Positions 1 through 8,601 of a stretch of DNA of 64,000 nt are shown one piece after another (position 1 is the stretch's first letter; every line of letters starts with the position of its first letter). The DNA lies in NCBI GenBank assembly GCA_045613585.1, contig JAZLBG010000028.1, positions 26,102 to 90,101 on the forward strand, given 5' to 3'. The notes beneath the pieces are model-generated. The model searched no databases. It was given only the letters and a program-made list of their open reading frames with translations, and was not told the origin of the DNA. Source of the DNA: Fimenecus sp045613585 (GTDB lineage Bacteria > Bacillota > Clostridia > Oscillospirales > Acutalibacteraceae). A program made the position numbers and the translations under genes.

Positions 1-522
1 AGAAACAAGACCTTGTGCAATATAGTTCATCATAAGTGTGAACAGAGATTCATTAGTGTTGAATTTTGCTTTGAAAATAGCAGGAATAGCCGCCCATATT
101 GCACCTGCGGTTATACTAGCCAAGAGCATAAGTAGAATTATAACGGAATCCTCCACTTTGCCTCCAAGATAGAACATACAAGCAATTGCTGAGAGACAAC
201 CAACAAGAATCTGTCCGTTACCACCTAAGTTCCAGAACTTCATTTTAAAAGCAGGAAGTAATGCCATTGAGGTACCGAGAAGGAGGGATGTATCTTGAAG
301 TAAAAGCCAGAATTTACGTTCACTTCCAAATGCACCTGTAAATAATGATTGGAAGAAATCACCTAAGCTTTTATGAGAGAACATCATTGAAATTAAACCG
401 CTTAAAAGTAGCCCTCCAATAATTGCAATGGAATAAATAAGAATTATTTTTTGGATTTTAATATTATCTCGCTTAACAATTCGAACAAAAGGTTCTTTTA
501 AATTGTTCTTATTCTTTTTCAT
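1..522 (-). CDS. Nucleoside ABC transporter permease, partial (N-terminal part)
   Basis: The reading frame stays open from an ATG at 522 to the left edge, so only the first 174 residues are present. After a basic start (MKKNKNNLKEPF) come hydrophobic segments and stretches typical of BMP-linked purine nucleoside permeases (NupP/YufP type), such as AFKMKFWNLGGNGQ and NESLFTLMMNYIAQG. Its ATG overlaps the stop of the upstream ATPase (ATGA), and GAGGTGA sits just before it. It should form the membrane channel for the BMP binding protein and double ATPase encoded upstream. A second permease probably lies beyond the edge. Confidence 0.85.
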   Translation of the reverse strand, partial: MKKNKNNLKEPFVRIVKRDNIKIQKIILIYSIAIIGGLLLSGLISMMFSHKSLGDFFQSLFTGAFGSERKFWLLLQDTSLLLGTSMALLPAFKMKFWNLGGNGQILVGCLSAIACMFYLGGKVEDSVIILLMLLASITAGAIWAAIPAIFKAKFNTNESLFTLMMNYIAQGLVS

Positions 523-2219
523 TCTATCACCTCATTCTTATTTGATTGTACCATTAAAAGACCAATTTCATCTTTAGTAGTTGTTCTAGCATCAACAATG
601 CCAGAAACCTTACCACCACTTAACACCAATATTCTATCACTAAGTGCCATTAATACGTCTAAATCTTCGCCAACAAAAATTACAGAAACACCTTTTTGTT
701 TTTGTTCGTTAAGAAGGTTGTATATAGTGTATGACGAGTTAATATCAAGTCCACGAACAGGGTAGGCAGTCATTAAAATTGCAGGTGAAGCAGCGATTTC
801 ACGGCCAACAAGCACTTTCTGTACATTACCACCAGATAACTTTCTTACAGCAGTATGTGAGTCAGGTGTGTTTACTTTTAAGTCACTGATGATTTTATCA
901 GCGAGGTCTTGTGGGCGCTTTCTATCAAGAAAAATTGATTTTCCTTTACGATAACTACGAAGCATCATATTGTCAACAATATCCATATTGCCAACAAGTC
1001 CCATACCAAGTCTGTCTTCAGGAACAAATGAGAGGCGAATACCAAGTTCGCGAATTTCTCTTGGAGATTTGTCTTTTAAGTTAATGACCTCATCCTCTTT
1101 GAAAATTATTTTTTCACTGCTAACAAGGTCCTTGATTTCTTTTTTAGATAACTTTGAAAAGTCAACATCATTTCCTTTTTCATCCATAAACGCATTTTCA
1201 TTAGCAAGTTCCATAACACGCTTATATGTTTTATGGAAGAATGAAACAGGCTTGTCTTTTTTAGGGTGATAATAAATCAATGTACCACTTTCATAGTTGT
1301 TAAGACCAGCAATTGCTTCAAGTAATTCCTTTTGACCACTACCTGCAATACCTGCAATACCGAGGATTTCACCGCCAAAAGCGTCAAATGAAACATTGTC
1401 AACAACATTGTATCCGTCAGGATTTTTAACTGTTAAGCCTGAAACTGAAAGTCTTAATTTGCTGTCAATAGGCTCTGTGCGGTTAATGTTAAGGTCAACT
1501 TTTTCACCAACCATCATTTCAGTAAGCTCTTTTTCAGTAGTTTCTGAAGTGTTTACAGTAGCAATATGGTCACCTTTACGCAAAACGGTTACTCTATCAG
1601 AGATTTCCATAACCTCATTTAATTTATGTGTAATGATAATAATAGATTTACCATCATCTTTCATTGCACGTAAAACCTTGAATAAACTTCTTATTTCTTG
1701 TGGAGTTAAAACTGCAGTAGGTTCATCTAATATTAAAATGTCAGCACCTCTGTATAAAACCTTCAAGATTTCAACAGTTTGTTTTTCTGAAACAGACATT
1801 TCATAGATTTTTTTATCAAGATTTATATTGAATCCGTATTTTTTTGCCATTTCTTTAATACGGTAATTTACTTCTTTAAGATTAAATTTTTCACCTTCGA
1901 CACCCAATGCGACATTTTGAGCGGCACTAAAAATATCAATTAATTTGAAGTGCTGGTGAATCATACCAATTTTGTGGTCAAAAGCGTCGCGAGGAGAGCG
2001 GATAATAACTTCTTCGCCATTAATAATAATTTTACCGGAATCAGGATAGTAAATTCCTGCAACCATATTCATAAGGGTTGTTTTTCCACAACCATTTTCT
2101 CCGAGAATTGAAAGAATTTCACCTTTATGTACATCTAAGCTAACATTATTGTTTGCAATAACTTTGCTACCAAATTTTTTAGTAATATTTTTCAATTGTA
2201 AAATAACAGTTTTTTCCAT
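519..2219 (-). CDS. Nucleoside ABC transporter, double ATPase subunit (NupO/YufO type)
   Basis: This protein carries two fused ABC ATPase domains that energise uptake of nucleosides bound by the neighbouring BMP lipoprotein. The first domain has a Walker A at about residues 40-47 (GENGCGKTT), a Walker B with ILDEPTAVLTP and an H-loop (IITHKLNE). The second has the degenerate P-loop usual here (GIAGSGQKE), the signature LSGGNVQK and a Walker B-like region RGLD. I chose the ATG at 2219 because AGGAG lies 7 nt upstream; a further in-frame ATG at 2240 has no such site. At about 566 residues it is longer than the usual ~510: roughly 60 charged residues are inserted in domain two, between ESGTLIYYH and SPREIRELG. 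The role is secure; the exact nucleoside is not. Confidence 0.9.
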   Translation of the reverse strand: MEKTVILQLKNITKKFGSKVIANNNVSLDVHKGEILSILGENGCGKTTLMNMVAGIYYPDSGKIIINGEEVIIRSPRDAFDHKIGMIHQHFKLIDIFSAAQNVALGVEGEKFNLKEVNYRIKEMAKKYGFNINLDKKIYEMSVSEKQTVEILKVLYRGADILILDEPTAVLTPQEIRSLFKVLRAMKDDGKSIIIITHKLNEVMEISDRVTVLRKGDHIATVNTSETTEKELTEMMVGEKVDLNINRTEPIDSKLRLSVSGLTVKNPDGYNVVDNVSFDAFGGEILGIAGIAGSGQKELLEAIAGLNNYESGTLIYYHPKKDKPVSFFHKTYKRVMELANENAFMDEKGNDVDFSKLSKKEIKDLVSSEKIIFKEDEVINLKDKSPREIRELGIRLSFVPEDRLGMGLVGNMDIVDNMMLRSYRKGKSIFLDRKRPQDLADKIISDLKVNTPDSHTAVRKLSGGNVQKVLVGREIAASPAILMTAYPVRGLDINSSYTIYNLLNEQKQKGVSVIFVGEDLDVLMALSDRILVLSGGKVSGIVDARTTTKDEIGLLMVQSNKNEVIE

Positions 2220-2266
2220 AAGAAACTCCTTAAATAACAAAGGATTTTAATTTGCTAATCATTCAA

Positions 2267-2296
2267 GAAAGGCGAAGTTGTTGTGCTTCGCCTTTC
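2267..2296 (-). terminator. Hairpin between binding-protein and ATPase genes (attenuator or mRNA end)
   Basis: A perfect 11-bp inverted repeat (2267-2277 with 2286-2296, 8-nt loop) lies between the BMP gene and the ATPase gene. No U-run follows on the minus strand, so it is probably a partial terminator or an mRNA 3' stabiliser that keeps the binding protein more abundant than the ATPase and permease. Confidence 0.6.
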
Positions 2297-2329
2297 CCAA
2301 TTAATTAAATAAGAATAACTTTAAACAGT

Positions 2330-3553
2330 TTATTTAGTAACAGCTGTGATACCATCAATAATAATATTGAAGTATGGAGCTGAACGTTTGCCGCTTTCGT
2401 TAACAAAAGTGATATCGCCTGATTTTTCAACTACTTCTGTTTCAGGAACAAAATCACCTGCATCATCAACGTCTGCGATGAATGATGTTAATGGTTTACC
2501 TTCAACTGTGAATGTTGAGCAGTCAAATACTTTAATTGAACCATCTTTAAGTCCTGCTTTAACAGCATCAAGTTTTTCTTGTGTGCCTTTTGCAGCAGCA
2601 CTACCAAGAGCTGTAATTTCTACAGAACCAGTTTCAATTGTACCTGTCCAGTCTGTATCAATTGCTTTGTCATTCTGAACACAATCAATAATGTACTCAA
2701 AATATGGAGTCCAGTTGATTCTTGAAGCGATGATAAATGTGTTTGGACATTTTTCTTCAGTTGAACCATTGTAAGAAACGTTAGGAATATTTCTTTCTTC
2801 ACAAGCTGTAGGTGCGCCCCATGAGTCAGCGTGCTGTGAAATTAATTTGCAGCCATTGTCGATAAGTGCAAGAGCTGTTGTCTTTTCAGCTGTTTCATCA
2901 TACCAAGAGTTTGTATAACGAACTTCCATTGTAGCATTTTCTACTACTGATTTAACGCCAAGGTAGAATGATGTATAGCCAGAAATTACTTCTGCATATG
3001 GATGAGCACCAACGTAACCGATTTTTGCATTTTCGTCAGATACTTTACCTTCAGCGTCGCCATAAAGTTCAACAAGTTTCAAACCTGCAGCAACGCCTGC
3101 AAGGTATCTACCTTCATAAATTGAAGCGAATGCATTGTGGTAGTTAGCAAGTTTTTCTGTGTGAGCTTTTGTACCTGTTGCGTGGCAGAATTCTACTTCA
3201 GGGAATTCCTTAGCTGCCTTAATCATATAAGGTTCATGGCCGAATGAATCTGCAAAGATAAGGTCATAAGATTCTGCTAAGTCAGCTGCCTGGTCGTAGC
3301 AAACTGTGTCTTCATCAATGTCTGTAACAATTGTGTAATCATCAGCTGTGAGGCCTTTGTTTGCACATGCTTGTTTGAAAGCATCGATAAAGTTCTTGTC
3401 ATAAGTTGATGAATCACCATGTAAGCAGATAAGAGCTGCTTTTACTTTTTTTACATCTGGTTCATCTGTTTTGTTACCGCCACAAGCAGCAAAGCATGTA
3501 ACGATAAGTGCAATAGCCATAACTACTGCAAGTACTTTTTTGAGATTTTTCAT
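2330..3553 (-). CDS. BMP-family (basic membrane protein) nucleoside-binding lipoprotein
   Basis: This is the extracytoplasmic solute-binding protein of the nucleoside transporter, anchored by a lipid on Cys24. The N terminus is a lipoprotein signal (basic MKNLKK, hydrophobic core, then FAAC followed by GG). The body has the PnrA/BMP pattern, including a segment LIFADSFGHEPYM, the GRYLAGVAAG region and the IGYVGAHPYAEVISGY stretch typical of the family. Length (407 residues) is normal to slightly long. The ATG at 3553 has AGGAGAG upstream. It sits between xpt and the ATPase on the same strand, which supports purine nucleosides as the ligand. That specificity is inferred from context. Confidence 0.9.
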   Translation of the reverse strand: MKNLKKVLAVVMAIALIVTCFAACGGNKTDEPDVKKVKAALICLHGDSSTYDKNFIDAFKQACANKGLTADDYTIVTDIDEDTVCYDQAADLAESYDLIFADSFGHEPYMIKAAKEFPEVEFCHATGTKAHTEKLANYHNAFASIYEGRYLAGVAAGLKLVELYGDAEGKVSDENAKIGYVGAHPYAEVISGYTSFYLGVKSVVENATMEVRYTNSWYDETAEKTTALALIDNGCKLISQHADSWGAPTACEERNIPNVSYNGSTEEKCPNTFIIASRINWTPYFEYIIDCVQNDKAIDTDWTGTIETGSVEITALGSAAAKGTQEKLDAVKAGLKDGSIKVFDCSTFTVEGKPLTSFIADVDDAGDFVPETEVVEKSGDITFVNESGKRSAPYFNIIIDGITAVTK

Positions 3554-3611
3554 AATACTTTTTCTCTCCTTTTTTATTTTGTAATATTTTACAGCATAGT
3601 GCTGTTATTAC

Positions 3612-4190
3612 CTATTTTCTGAATACAATTTCTCCAGTTGTATCATTCATTGACTCAACTATCGCCATAGATTCAACACGAATACCTTGCGCTCTTAATT
3701 TATCGCCACCGCCTTGATAACCTTTTTCAATAGCAATACCACAACCAGCAAGTTTAGCGCCTGATTGGTTAACAATATCGATAAGACCTACAAGTGCATT
3801 ACCTTTTGCAAGAAAATCATCAACAATTAATACTGTATCATTTTCATTTAAAAAATCTTTAGAAACGATAATATCATATACACATTGGTGAGTGAATGAC
3901 TCAACCTTGCTTGTATAAACATCACCCTTAATATTCAATGTTTTTGATTTTTTTGCAAAAAGAAGAGGACAATCAAAAAACTGCGCCACCATACAGCCTA
4001 CACCGATGCCAGAAGCTTCGATTGTAAGCACTTTTGTAATGCCACAGTCTTGAAATAAGTTTTTAAGTTCTTTTCCCATTTCAGAAAGAAGTTTAACGTC
4101 AAGTTGATGGTTAAGAAAACTATCAACCTTAAGTACGTTTCCTGCAAAAACTTTGCCATCTTTTAAAATTCTTTCTTCTAAAATCCTCAT
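3612..4190 (-). CDS. xpt: Xanthine phosphoribosyltransferase
   Basis: Xpt converts xanthine and PRPP to XMP in purine salvage in the cytoplasm. The PRPP-binding motif is visible as VLIVDDFLAKGNAL, and the start (MRILEERILKDGKV) and the EASGIG stretch match the Xpt/PurR-like PRTase family. The ATG at 4190 is preferred because GAGGG lies 7 nt upstream; the more distal in-frame ATG at 4211 lacks a ribosome site. It is the first gene of the unit with the nucleoside transporter, so imported nucleosides or bases feed directly into nucleotides. A promoter at 4222-4250 leaves a leader of only about 25 nt, which has no room for the guanine riboswitch that precedes xpt in Bacillus. Confidence 0.92.
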   Translation of the reverse strand: MRILEERILKDGKVFAGNVLKVDSFLNHQLDVKLLSEMGKELKNLFQDCGITKVLTIEASGIGVGCMVAQFFDCPLLFAKKSKTLNIKGDVYTSKVESFTHQCVYDIIVSKDFLNENDTVLIVDDFLAKGNALVGLIDIVNQSGAKLAGCGIAIEKGYQGGGDKLRAQGIRVESMAIVESMNDTTGEIVFRK

Positions 4191-4221
4191 AATTTTGCCC
4201 TCTATTATCAATATATGACTA

Positions 4222-4250
4222 ATTATACTGCAAAATTAAAAAAAATACAA
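4222..4250 (-). promoter_or_regulatory. Sigma-A-type promoter of xpt/nucleoside transporter unit
   Basis: On the minus strand TTGTAT (4250-4245) and TATAAT (4227-4222) are separated by 17 nt. Transcription would begin near 4215, about 25 nt before the xpt ATG. Confidence 0.65.
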
Positions 4251-4344
4251 TATTTTTTAATATTTATTTCGTGGAATTTTTTGCTTAATATTTGGTAAAA
4301 ATAGATAAAAAGAAAATCAACAGATTTTCAATAGGAGGTATAAA

Positions 4345-5697
4345 ATGAAAAGGTTATTATCAATTTTAATGGCAATCTTTATGGTTGCAACAGTTTTTAC
4401 AGGTTGCAACAGAAAAGAAAATCAAGCAACTACACCACAAAACAATAATAACAATACTACGATTAGGTATCTTAATTTCAAGCCAGAAATTGCAACTGTT
4501 TATGATGAAATTGCAAAAGCATACAATAAAGAAACAGGTAATACTTTGATTGTAGAAACTGCTGCAAGTGGAAACTATGAGCAAACTCTTGCTGCAAAAA
4601 TGGGAACTAATGAAGCACCAACTCTTTTTCAAATTAATGGTCCTAAGGGTTATACAAATTGGAAAGATTATTGTGCTGATTTATCAAACACTGAACTTTA
4701 TAAACATTTAACTGATAAATCTCTTGCAATTAATGTTAACGGTAAAGTATATGGAATTCCTTATGTAGTTGAAGGTTATGGAATAATTTATAATAAAGAA
4801 ATTACCGATAAATATTTTGCATTAAAAGATAGGGCAACAGATTTTAAATCAATGGATGAAATCAGAAATTTTGATTCACTAAAAAAAATTGTTGAAGATA
4901 TGCAAAAAAATGCTAATAAACTAGGTATAAAGGGTGTATTTGCAGCTACTTCTTTAAAAACGGGCGAAGATTGGCGCTGGCAGACTCATCTTGCAAATAT
5001 TCCTGTATATTATGAATTTAATGAAAGTAATGTTGACTTATCTGGTGATGCAACAAACACAATTAAATTCAAATATTCAGAAAATTTTAAGAATATTTTT
5101 GATTTATATATAAATAATTCTACTACAGACAAAAAAGTTCTCGGTTCAAAAATAGTTGATGAATCTATGGCTGAATTTGCTCTCGGGCAATGTGCTATGG
5201 TTCAAAATGGAAACTGGGCATGGGCACAGATTAATGGTAATAATAAAAATACAGTAAAAGCTGAAAATATTAAATATCTTCCAATTTATATGGGAGTTGA
5301 TGGTGAAGAAAAACAAGGATTATGTATTGGTACAGAAAATTTCTTTGCTATAAACTCAAAAGCATCTGAACAAGAGCAAAAAGCAGCATCAGATTTTATT
5401 TATTGGTTATTTTCAAGTGAAACCGGTAAGAAATTTGTCAATGAAAAATTAGAATTTATTGCACCATTTGATACTTTTTCTGACGAAGAAAGACCTAAAG
5501 ACCCATTAGCTCAGGAAGTAATTAAATGGATGAATAATGCAGATGCTACAATCATTCCGTGGAATTTTACTGTGTTCCCAAGTCAGACTTTTAAAGAAGA
5601 TTTTGGCGCGTCATTGTTGCAATATGCTCAAGGTACAAAGAACTGGGAACAAGTGAAAGATGACTTCACAAAGTCATGGAAAAATGAAAGTCAGTAA
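4345..5697 (+). CDS. Sugar ABC transporter substrate-binding lipoprotein (family 1)
   Basis: This is the solute-binding protein of the carbohydrate transporter encoded immediately downstream. It has a lipoprotein signal with FTGC (lipidated Cys20), then a Gln/Asn-rich linker and an MBP-like fold with the characteristic VYGIPYVVEGYGIIYNKE segment. The 450-residue length is typical. AGGAGG lies just before the ATG at 4345. Two permeases, an MsmK-type ATPase, malQ and glgP follow on the same strand, which points to maltodextrins or other alpha-glucans as the substrate. That assignment comes from context, since the binding pocket cannot be judged by eye. Confidence 0.88.
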   Translation: MKRLLSILMAIFMVATVFTGCNRKENQATTPQNNNNNTTIRYLNFKPEIATVYDEIAKAYNKETGNTLIVETAASGNYEQTLAAKMGTNEAPTLFQINGPKGYTNWKDYCADLSNTELYKHLTDKSLAINVNGKVYGIPYVVEGYGIIYNKEITDKYFALKDRATDFKSMDEIRNFDSLKKIVEDMQKNANKLGIKGVFAATSLKTGEDWRWQTHLANIPVYYEFNESNVDLSGDATNTIKFKYSENFKNIFDLYINNSTTDKKVLGSKIVDESMAEFALGQCAMVQNGNWAWAQINGNNKNTVKAENIKYLPIYMGVDGEEKQGLCIGTENFFAINSKASEQEQKAASDFIYWLFSSETGKKFVNEKLEFIAPFDTFSDEERPKDPLAQEVIKWMNNADATIIPWNFTVFPSQTFKEDFGASLLQYAQGTKNWEQVKDDFTKSWKNESQ

Positions 5698-5708
5698 TTT
5701 TTAAACAG

Positions 5709-5734
5709 ATCGCCCCGCTATTTTGTGGGGCGAT
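5709..5734 (+). terminator. Intra-operon hairpin after the sugar-binding protein gene
   Basis: A 10-bp GC-rich stem (5709-5718 with 5725-5734, one G-T pair, 6-nt loop) lies between the binding-protein gene and the first permease. It has no long U-run. It probably acts as a processing or partial termination site that lowers expression of the membrane genes relative to the binding protein. Confidence 0.6.
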
Positions 5735-5755
5735 TGTGTCGCAAGGACGGTTTTT

Positions 5756-6601
5756 ATGGAAAAAAATATGAAAAAATATTTTCCAATCTTTTTGTTGCCA
5801 ACATTAATTTCATTTGTTGTAGTTTTTTTAATTCCATTTGTAATGGGTATTTATTTATCATTCACAAAATTTACAACTGTTGAAAATGCAACATGGGTTG
5901 GTGTTGATAATTACATTAAGGCATTTACACAAGATGAGAATTTTTTGAATGCATTATGGTTTACAGTTAAGTTCACAATTGTATCTGTAATTACAATTAA
6001 CATATTTGCTTTTTTGCTTGCATTGCTTTTAACGAGAGCATTAAAGGGAACTGCTTTTTTCAGAACAGTATTTTTTATGCCAAATTTAATTGGCGGTATT
6101 GTTCTCGGCTATATATGGAATCTTTTAATTAATTCAATTTTAGGAATTTTTGGATATGATATAACTTATAGTGCGGACTATGGATTTTGGGGACTTGTAT
6201 TCCTTTTGAATTGGCAATTGATTGGATATATGATGGTTATTTATATTGCCAGTTTGCAAAATATACCTTCCGAACTTAATGAAGCAGCAAAAATAGATGG
6301 TGCAACACCTTTTAAAATTCTAAGACATATTACAATCCCAATGGTAATGCCTGCAATAACTATATGTCTGTTTTTAACTATAACTAATTCTTTCAAGTTG
6401 TTTGACCAAAATTTAGCATTAACAGGTGGTGCTCCCGCAAGAGCCACCTCAATGTTAGCATTAGACATTTTTAATACTTTTTACGGTAGAATTGGTTGGC
6501 AAGGTGTTGGACAAGCAAAAGCTGTTGTATTCTTTTTAATTGTAGCGTTGATAGCTTTTGTTCAACTTAAAATTACAGGCAGAAAAGAGGTTGAAAATTA
6601 A
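5756..6601 (+). CDS. Sugar ABC transporter permease (MalF/UgpA type)
   Basis: This is one of the two inner-membrane subunits of the carbohydrate importer. About six hydrophobic helices are visible, and the EAA loop that contacts the ATPase is present (ELNEAAKIDGATPFKILRHI). The start at 5756 (MEKNMKKYFPIF) has AAGGA 8 nt upstream; an in-frame extension back to 5723 runs through the preceding hairpin region and has no ribosome site. Its stop overlaps the ATG of the next permease (TAATG), so the two are translationally coupled. Confidence 0.92.
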   Translation: MEKNMKKYFPIFLLPTLISFVVVFLIPFVMGIYLSFTKFTTVENATWVGVDNYIKAFTQDENFLNALWFTVKFTIVSVITINIFAFLLALLLTRALKGTAFFRTVFFMPNLIGGIVLGYIWNLLINSILGIFGYDITYSADYGFWGLVFLLNWQLIGYMMVIYIASLQNIPSELNEAAKIDGATPFKILRHITIPMVMPAITICLFLTITNSFKLFDQNLALTGGAPARATSMLALDIFNTFYGRIGWQGVGQAKAVVFFLIVALIAFVQLKITGRKEVEN

Positions 6602-7440
6602 TGAAACAAAGAACGAAAATTTTTAACGGATTTTCTTTTGTAACACTATTACTCTTATCTGTATTGTTTTTGTTTCCTATTTATCTTGTAATAATCAATT
6701 CATTCAAGTCAAAGTTTAATATAGTGGGAACACCATTTAAATTTCCTAATGAAGATACATTTGTAGGGTTTCAAAACTATTTAAACGGAATTGAAAGTTC
6801 TGGCATTTTGATGGCTTTTTTAAGAACGTTTTTTATTACTGTTTGTTCTGTTGTTGCAATTGTAATTTTTACTTCAATGACAGCTTGGTATATTACAAGA
6901 GTAAAATCAAAACTTAATAAATTAATTTATTATTTATTTTTATTCAGTATGATAGTTCCGTTTCAAATGGTAATGTTTACAATGACATGGATTTGCATTA
7001 ATTTAGGATTAAATAATATTTTTGGTATCATACCTGTATATCTTGGCTTTGGGGCAGGGCTATCAGTTTTTATGTTTAGTGGATTTGTAAAAAGTTTGCC
7101 AAAAGAAATTGAAGAAGCAGCTATGATTGATGGTTGCAGCCCGTTAAAGACTTTTTTTGTTGTTGTATTTCCGATATTAAAACCAACTTCAATTACAGTT
7201 GCTATTCTTAATGCTATGTGGATTTGGAATGACTTTCTTTTACCATACCTCTTATTAGGTTCAACTGATAAAACATTGTCTGTTGCCATTCAACTTACAA
7301 TGCAGGGAGCGTATGGCTCAATAGATTGGGGCGGATTTATGGCAATGCTTGTATTGGCAATTATTCCAATTATTGCTTTCTATCTTTTATGTCAAAAATA
7401 TATTATTAAGGGCGTTATTGATGGCGCAGTAAAAGGTTAG
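6601..7440 (+). CDS. Sugar ABC transporter permease (MalG/UgpE type)
   Basis: This is the second membrane subunit of the carbohydrate importer, 279 residues long. It begins with a hydrophobic anchor preceded by MKQRTKIFNG, has about six transmembrane segments and carries the EAA loop (EIEEAAMIDGCSPLKTFFVV). A WIWNDFLLPYLLL stretch near the C terminus is characteristic of MalG-like permeases. The ATG overlaps the stop of the first permease by one base, and the ATPase gene begins 8 nt after its stop. Confidence 0.92.
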   Translation: MKQRTKIFNGFSFVTLLLLSVLFLFPIYLVIINSFKSKFNIVGTPFKFPNEDTFVGFQNYLNGIESSGILMAFLRTFFITVCSVVAIVIFTSMTAWYITRVKSKLNKLIYYLFLFSMIVPFQMVMFTMTWICINLGLNNIFGIIPVYLGFGAGLSVFMFSGFVKSLPKEIEEAAMIDGCSPLKTFFVVVFPILKPTSITVAILNAMWIWNDFLLPYLLLGSTDKTLSVAIQLTMQGAYGSIDWGGFMAMLVLAIIPIIAFYLLCQKYIIKGVIDGAVKG

Positions 7441-7448
7441 GTGATTAT

Positions 7449-8543
7449 ATGGCGTCAATTTCATTAAAAAACATTAAGAAAACTTATGAAGATGGAGTAA
7501 CTGTTATTGAAAATCTTAATCTAGAAATTAATGATAAGGAGTTCGTAATATTAGTAGGTCCCTCTGGCTGCGGTAAATCAACAACACTTCGTATGATTGC
7601 AGGTCTTGAAGATATTACAGATGGTGAAATGTATATAGGTGACAAACTTGTGAATGAAGTTTCACCCAAAAATCGAGATATAGCAATGGTTTTTCAAAGT
7701 TATGCACTTTATCCACATATGAATGTGTATAAAAATATGGCCTTTGGTCTAAAAAATAGAAAAGTACCAAAAGAGGTAATAGACAAAAAGGTTCACGAGG
7801 CAGCAAAAGTACTCGATATTGAACAGTATCTTAATAGAAAACCTCGAGCATTATCTGGCGGGCAACGTCAGCGCGTGGCGTTAGGACGAGCAATGGTTCG
7901 TGAACCTGCAGTATTCTTACTTGATGAGCCACTTTCTAATCTTGATGCCAAACTACGCACAGAAATGCGTAGCAGAATTACTATGCTCCACAAAGAGTTA
8001 CAAACAACGTTTGTATATGTAACACACGACCAAACAGAAGCCATGACAATGGGTGACAGAATTGTTGTTATGAAAGATGGTAAGATTATGCAGAATGATA
8101 CACCTCAAATGCTTTATAACCATCCACAAAATATGTTTGTTGCGGGTTTTATAGGCTCACCACAAATGAATTTTATTAATTGCAAAATAATAAGAAAACA
8201 AGAAGGTTATTATGCGGTTTTTGAAAACTACTTTTTAAAATTACCAGAAAGAATGCATGATGCACTTTCTCTATATTCTGATAAGGATGTAGTTTTAGGA
8301 ATTAGACCAGAAAATATTAGTCTAGCTGAAAATGGGCATAAAGGTTCATTTGATTTTTATGTAGATATAGCAGAAATGACAGGGTCAGATTATTATCTCT
8401 ATGGTAGACTTGGTAGTGAACAGTTAATAGCAAACATACCCTCTAATAGACGAATAAAAAGTGATATGGTATGTAGTATTGTGGTAGATACTGAACGATT
8501 GCATATTTTTGATGAAGTTAGTGAAAAACTAATCTGTGATTGA
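7449..8543 (+). CDS. Sugar ABC transporter ATPase (MsmK/UgpC type)
   Basis: This ATPase drives the binding protein-permease system upstream. The N-terminal ABC domain shows Walker A (GPSGCGKST), Q-loop (VFQSYALYPHMNV), signature (LSGGQRQRVALGRA), Walker B (VFLLDEPLSNLDAKLR) and H-loop (VTHDQTEAM). The C-terminal third is the TOBE/OB regulatory part of the MalK/MsmK class. The length of 364 residues is normal. AGGTGATT precedes the ATG at 7449. MsmK-type ATPases often serve several sugar transporters, so sharing with systems outside the window is possible. The full importer is encoded here. Confidence 0.93.
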   Translation: MASISLKNIKKTYEDGVTVIENLNLEINDKEFVILVGPSGCGKSTTLRMIAGLEDITDGEMYIGDKLVNEVSPKNRDIAMVFQSYALYPHMNVYKNMAFGLKNRKVPKEVIDKKVHEAAKVLDIEQYLNRKPRALSGGQRQRVALGRAMVREPAVFLLDEPLSNLDAKLRTEMRSRITMLHKELQTTFVYVTHDQTEAMTMGDRIVVMKDGKIMQNDTPQMLYNHPQNMFVAGFIGSPQMNFINCKIIRKQEGYYAVFENYFLKLPERMHDALSLYSDKDVVLGIRPENISLAENGHKGSFDFYVDIAEMTGSDYYLYGRLGSEQLIANIPSNRRIKSDMVCSIVVDTERLHIFDEVSEKLICD

Positions 8544-8601
8544 CTTTTAGATAAAAAAATAATATTATTAACTCTATATTATTTGTTTAAGGACGATTAT
8601 T

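Noticed and set aside
970..1806. Plus-strand ORFs of 99 and 136 codons opposite the ATPase gene
   Set aside because: They lie antisense to clear ABC motifs and have no ribosome sites or recognisable domains.
4191..4344. Guanine riboswitch before xpt
   Set aside because: The conserved purine-aptamer sequences are not seen and the promoter is too close to the start.
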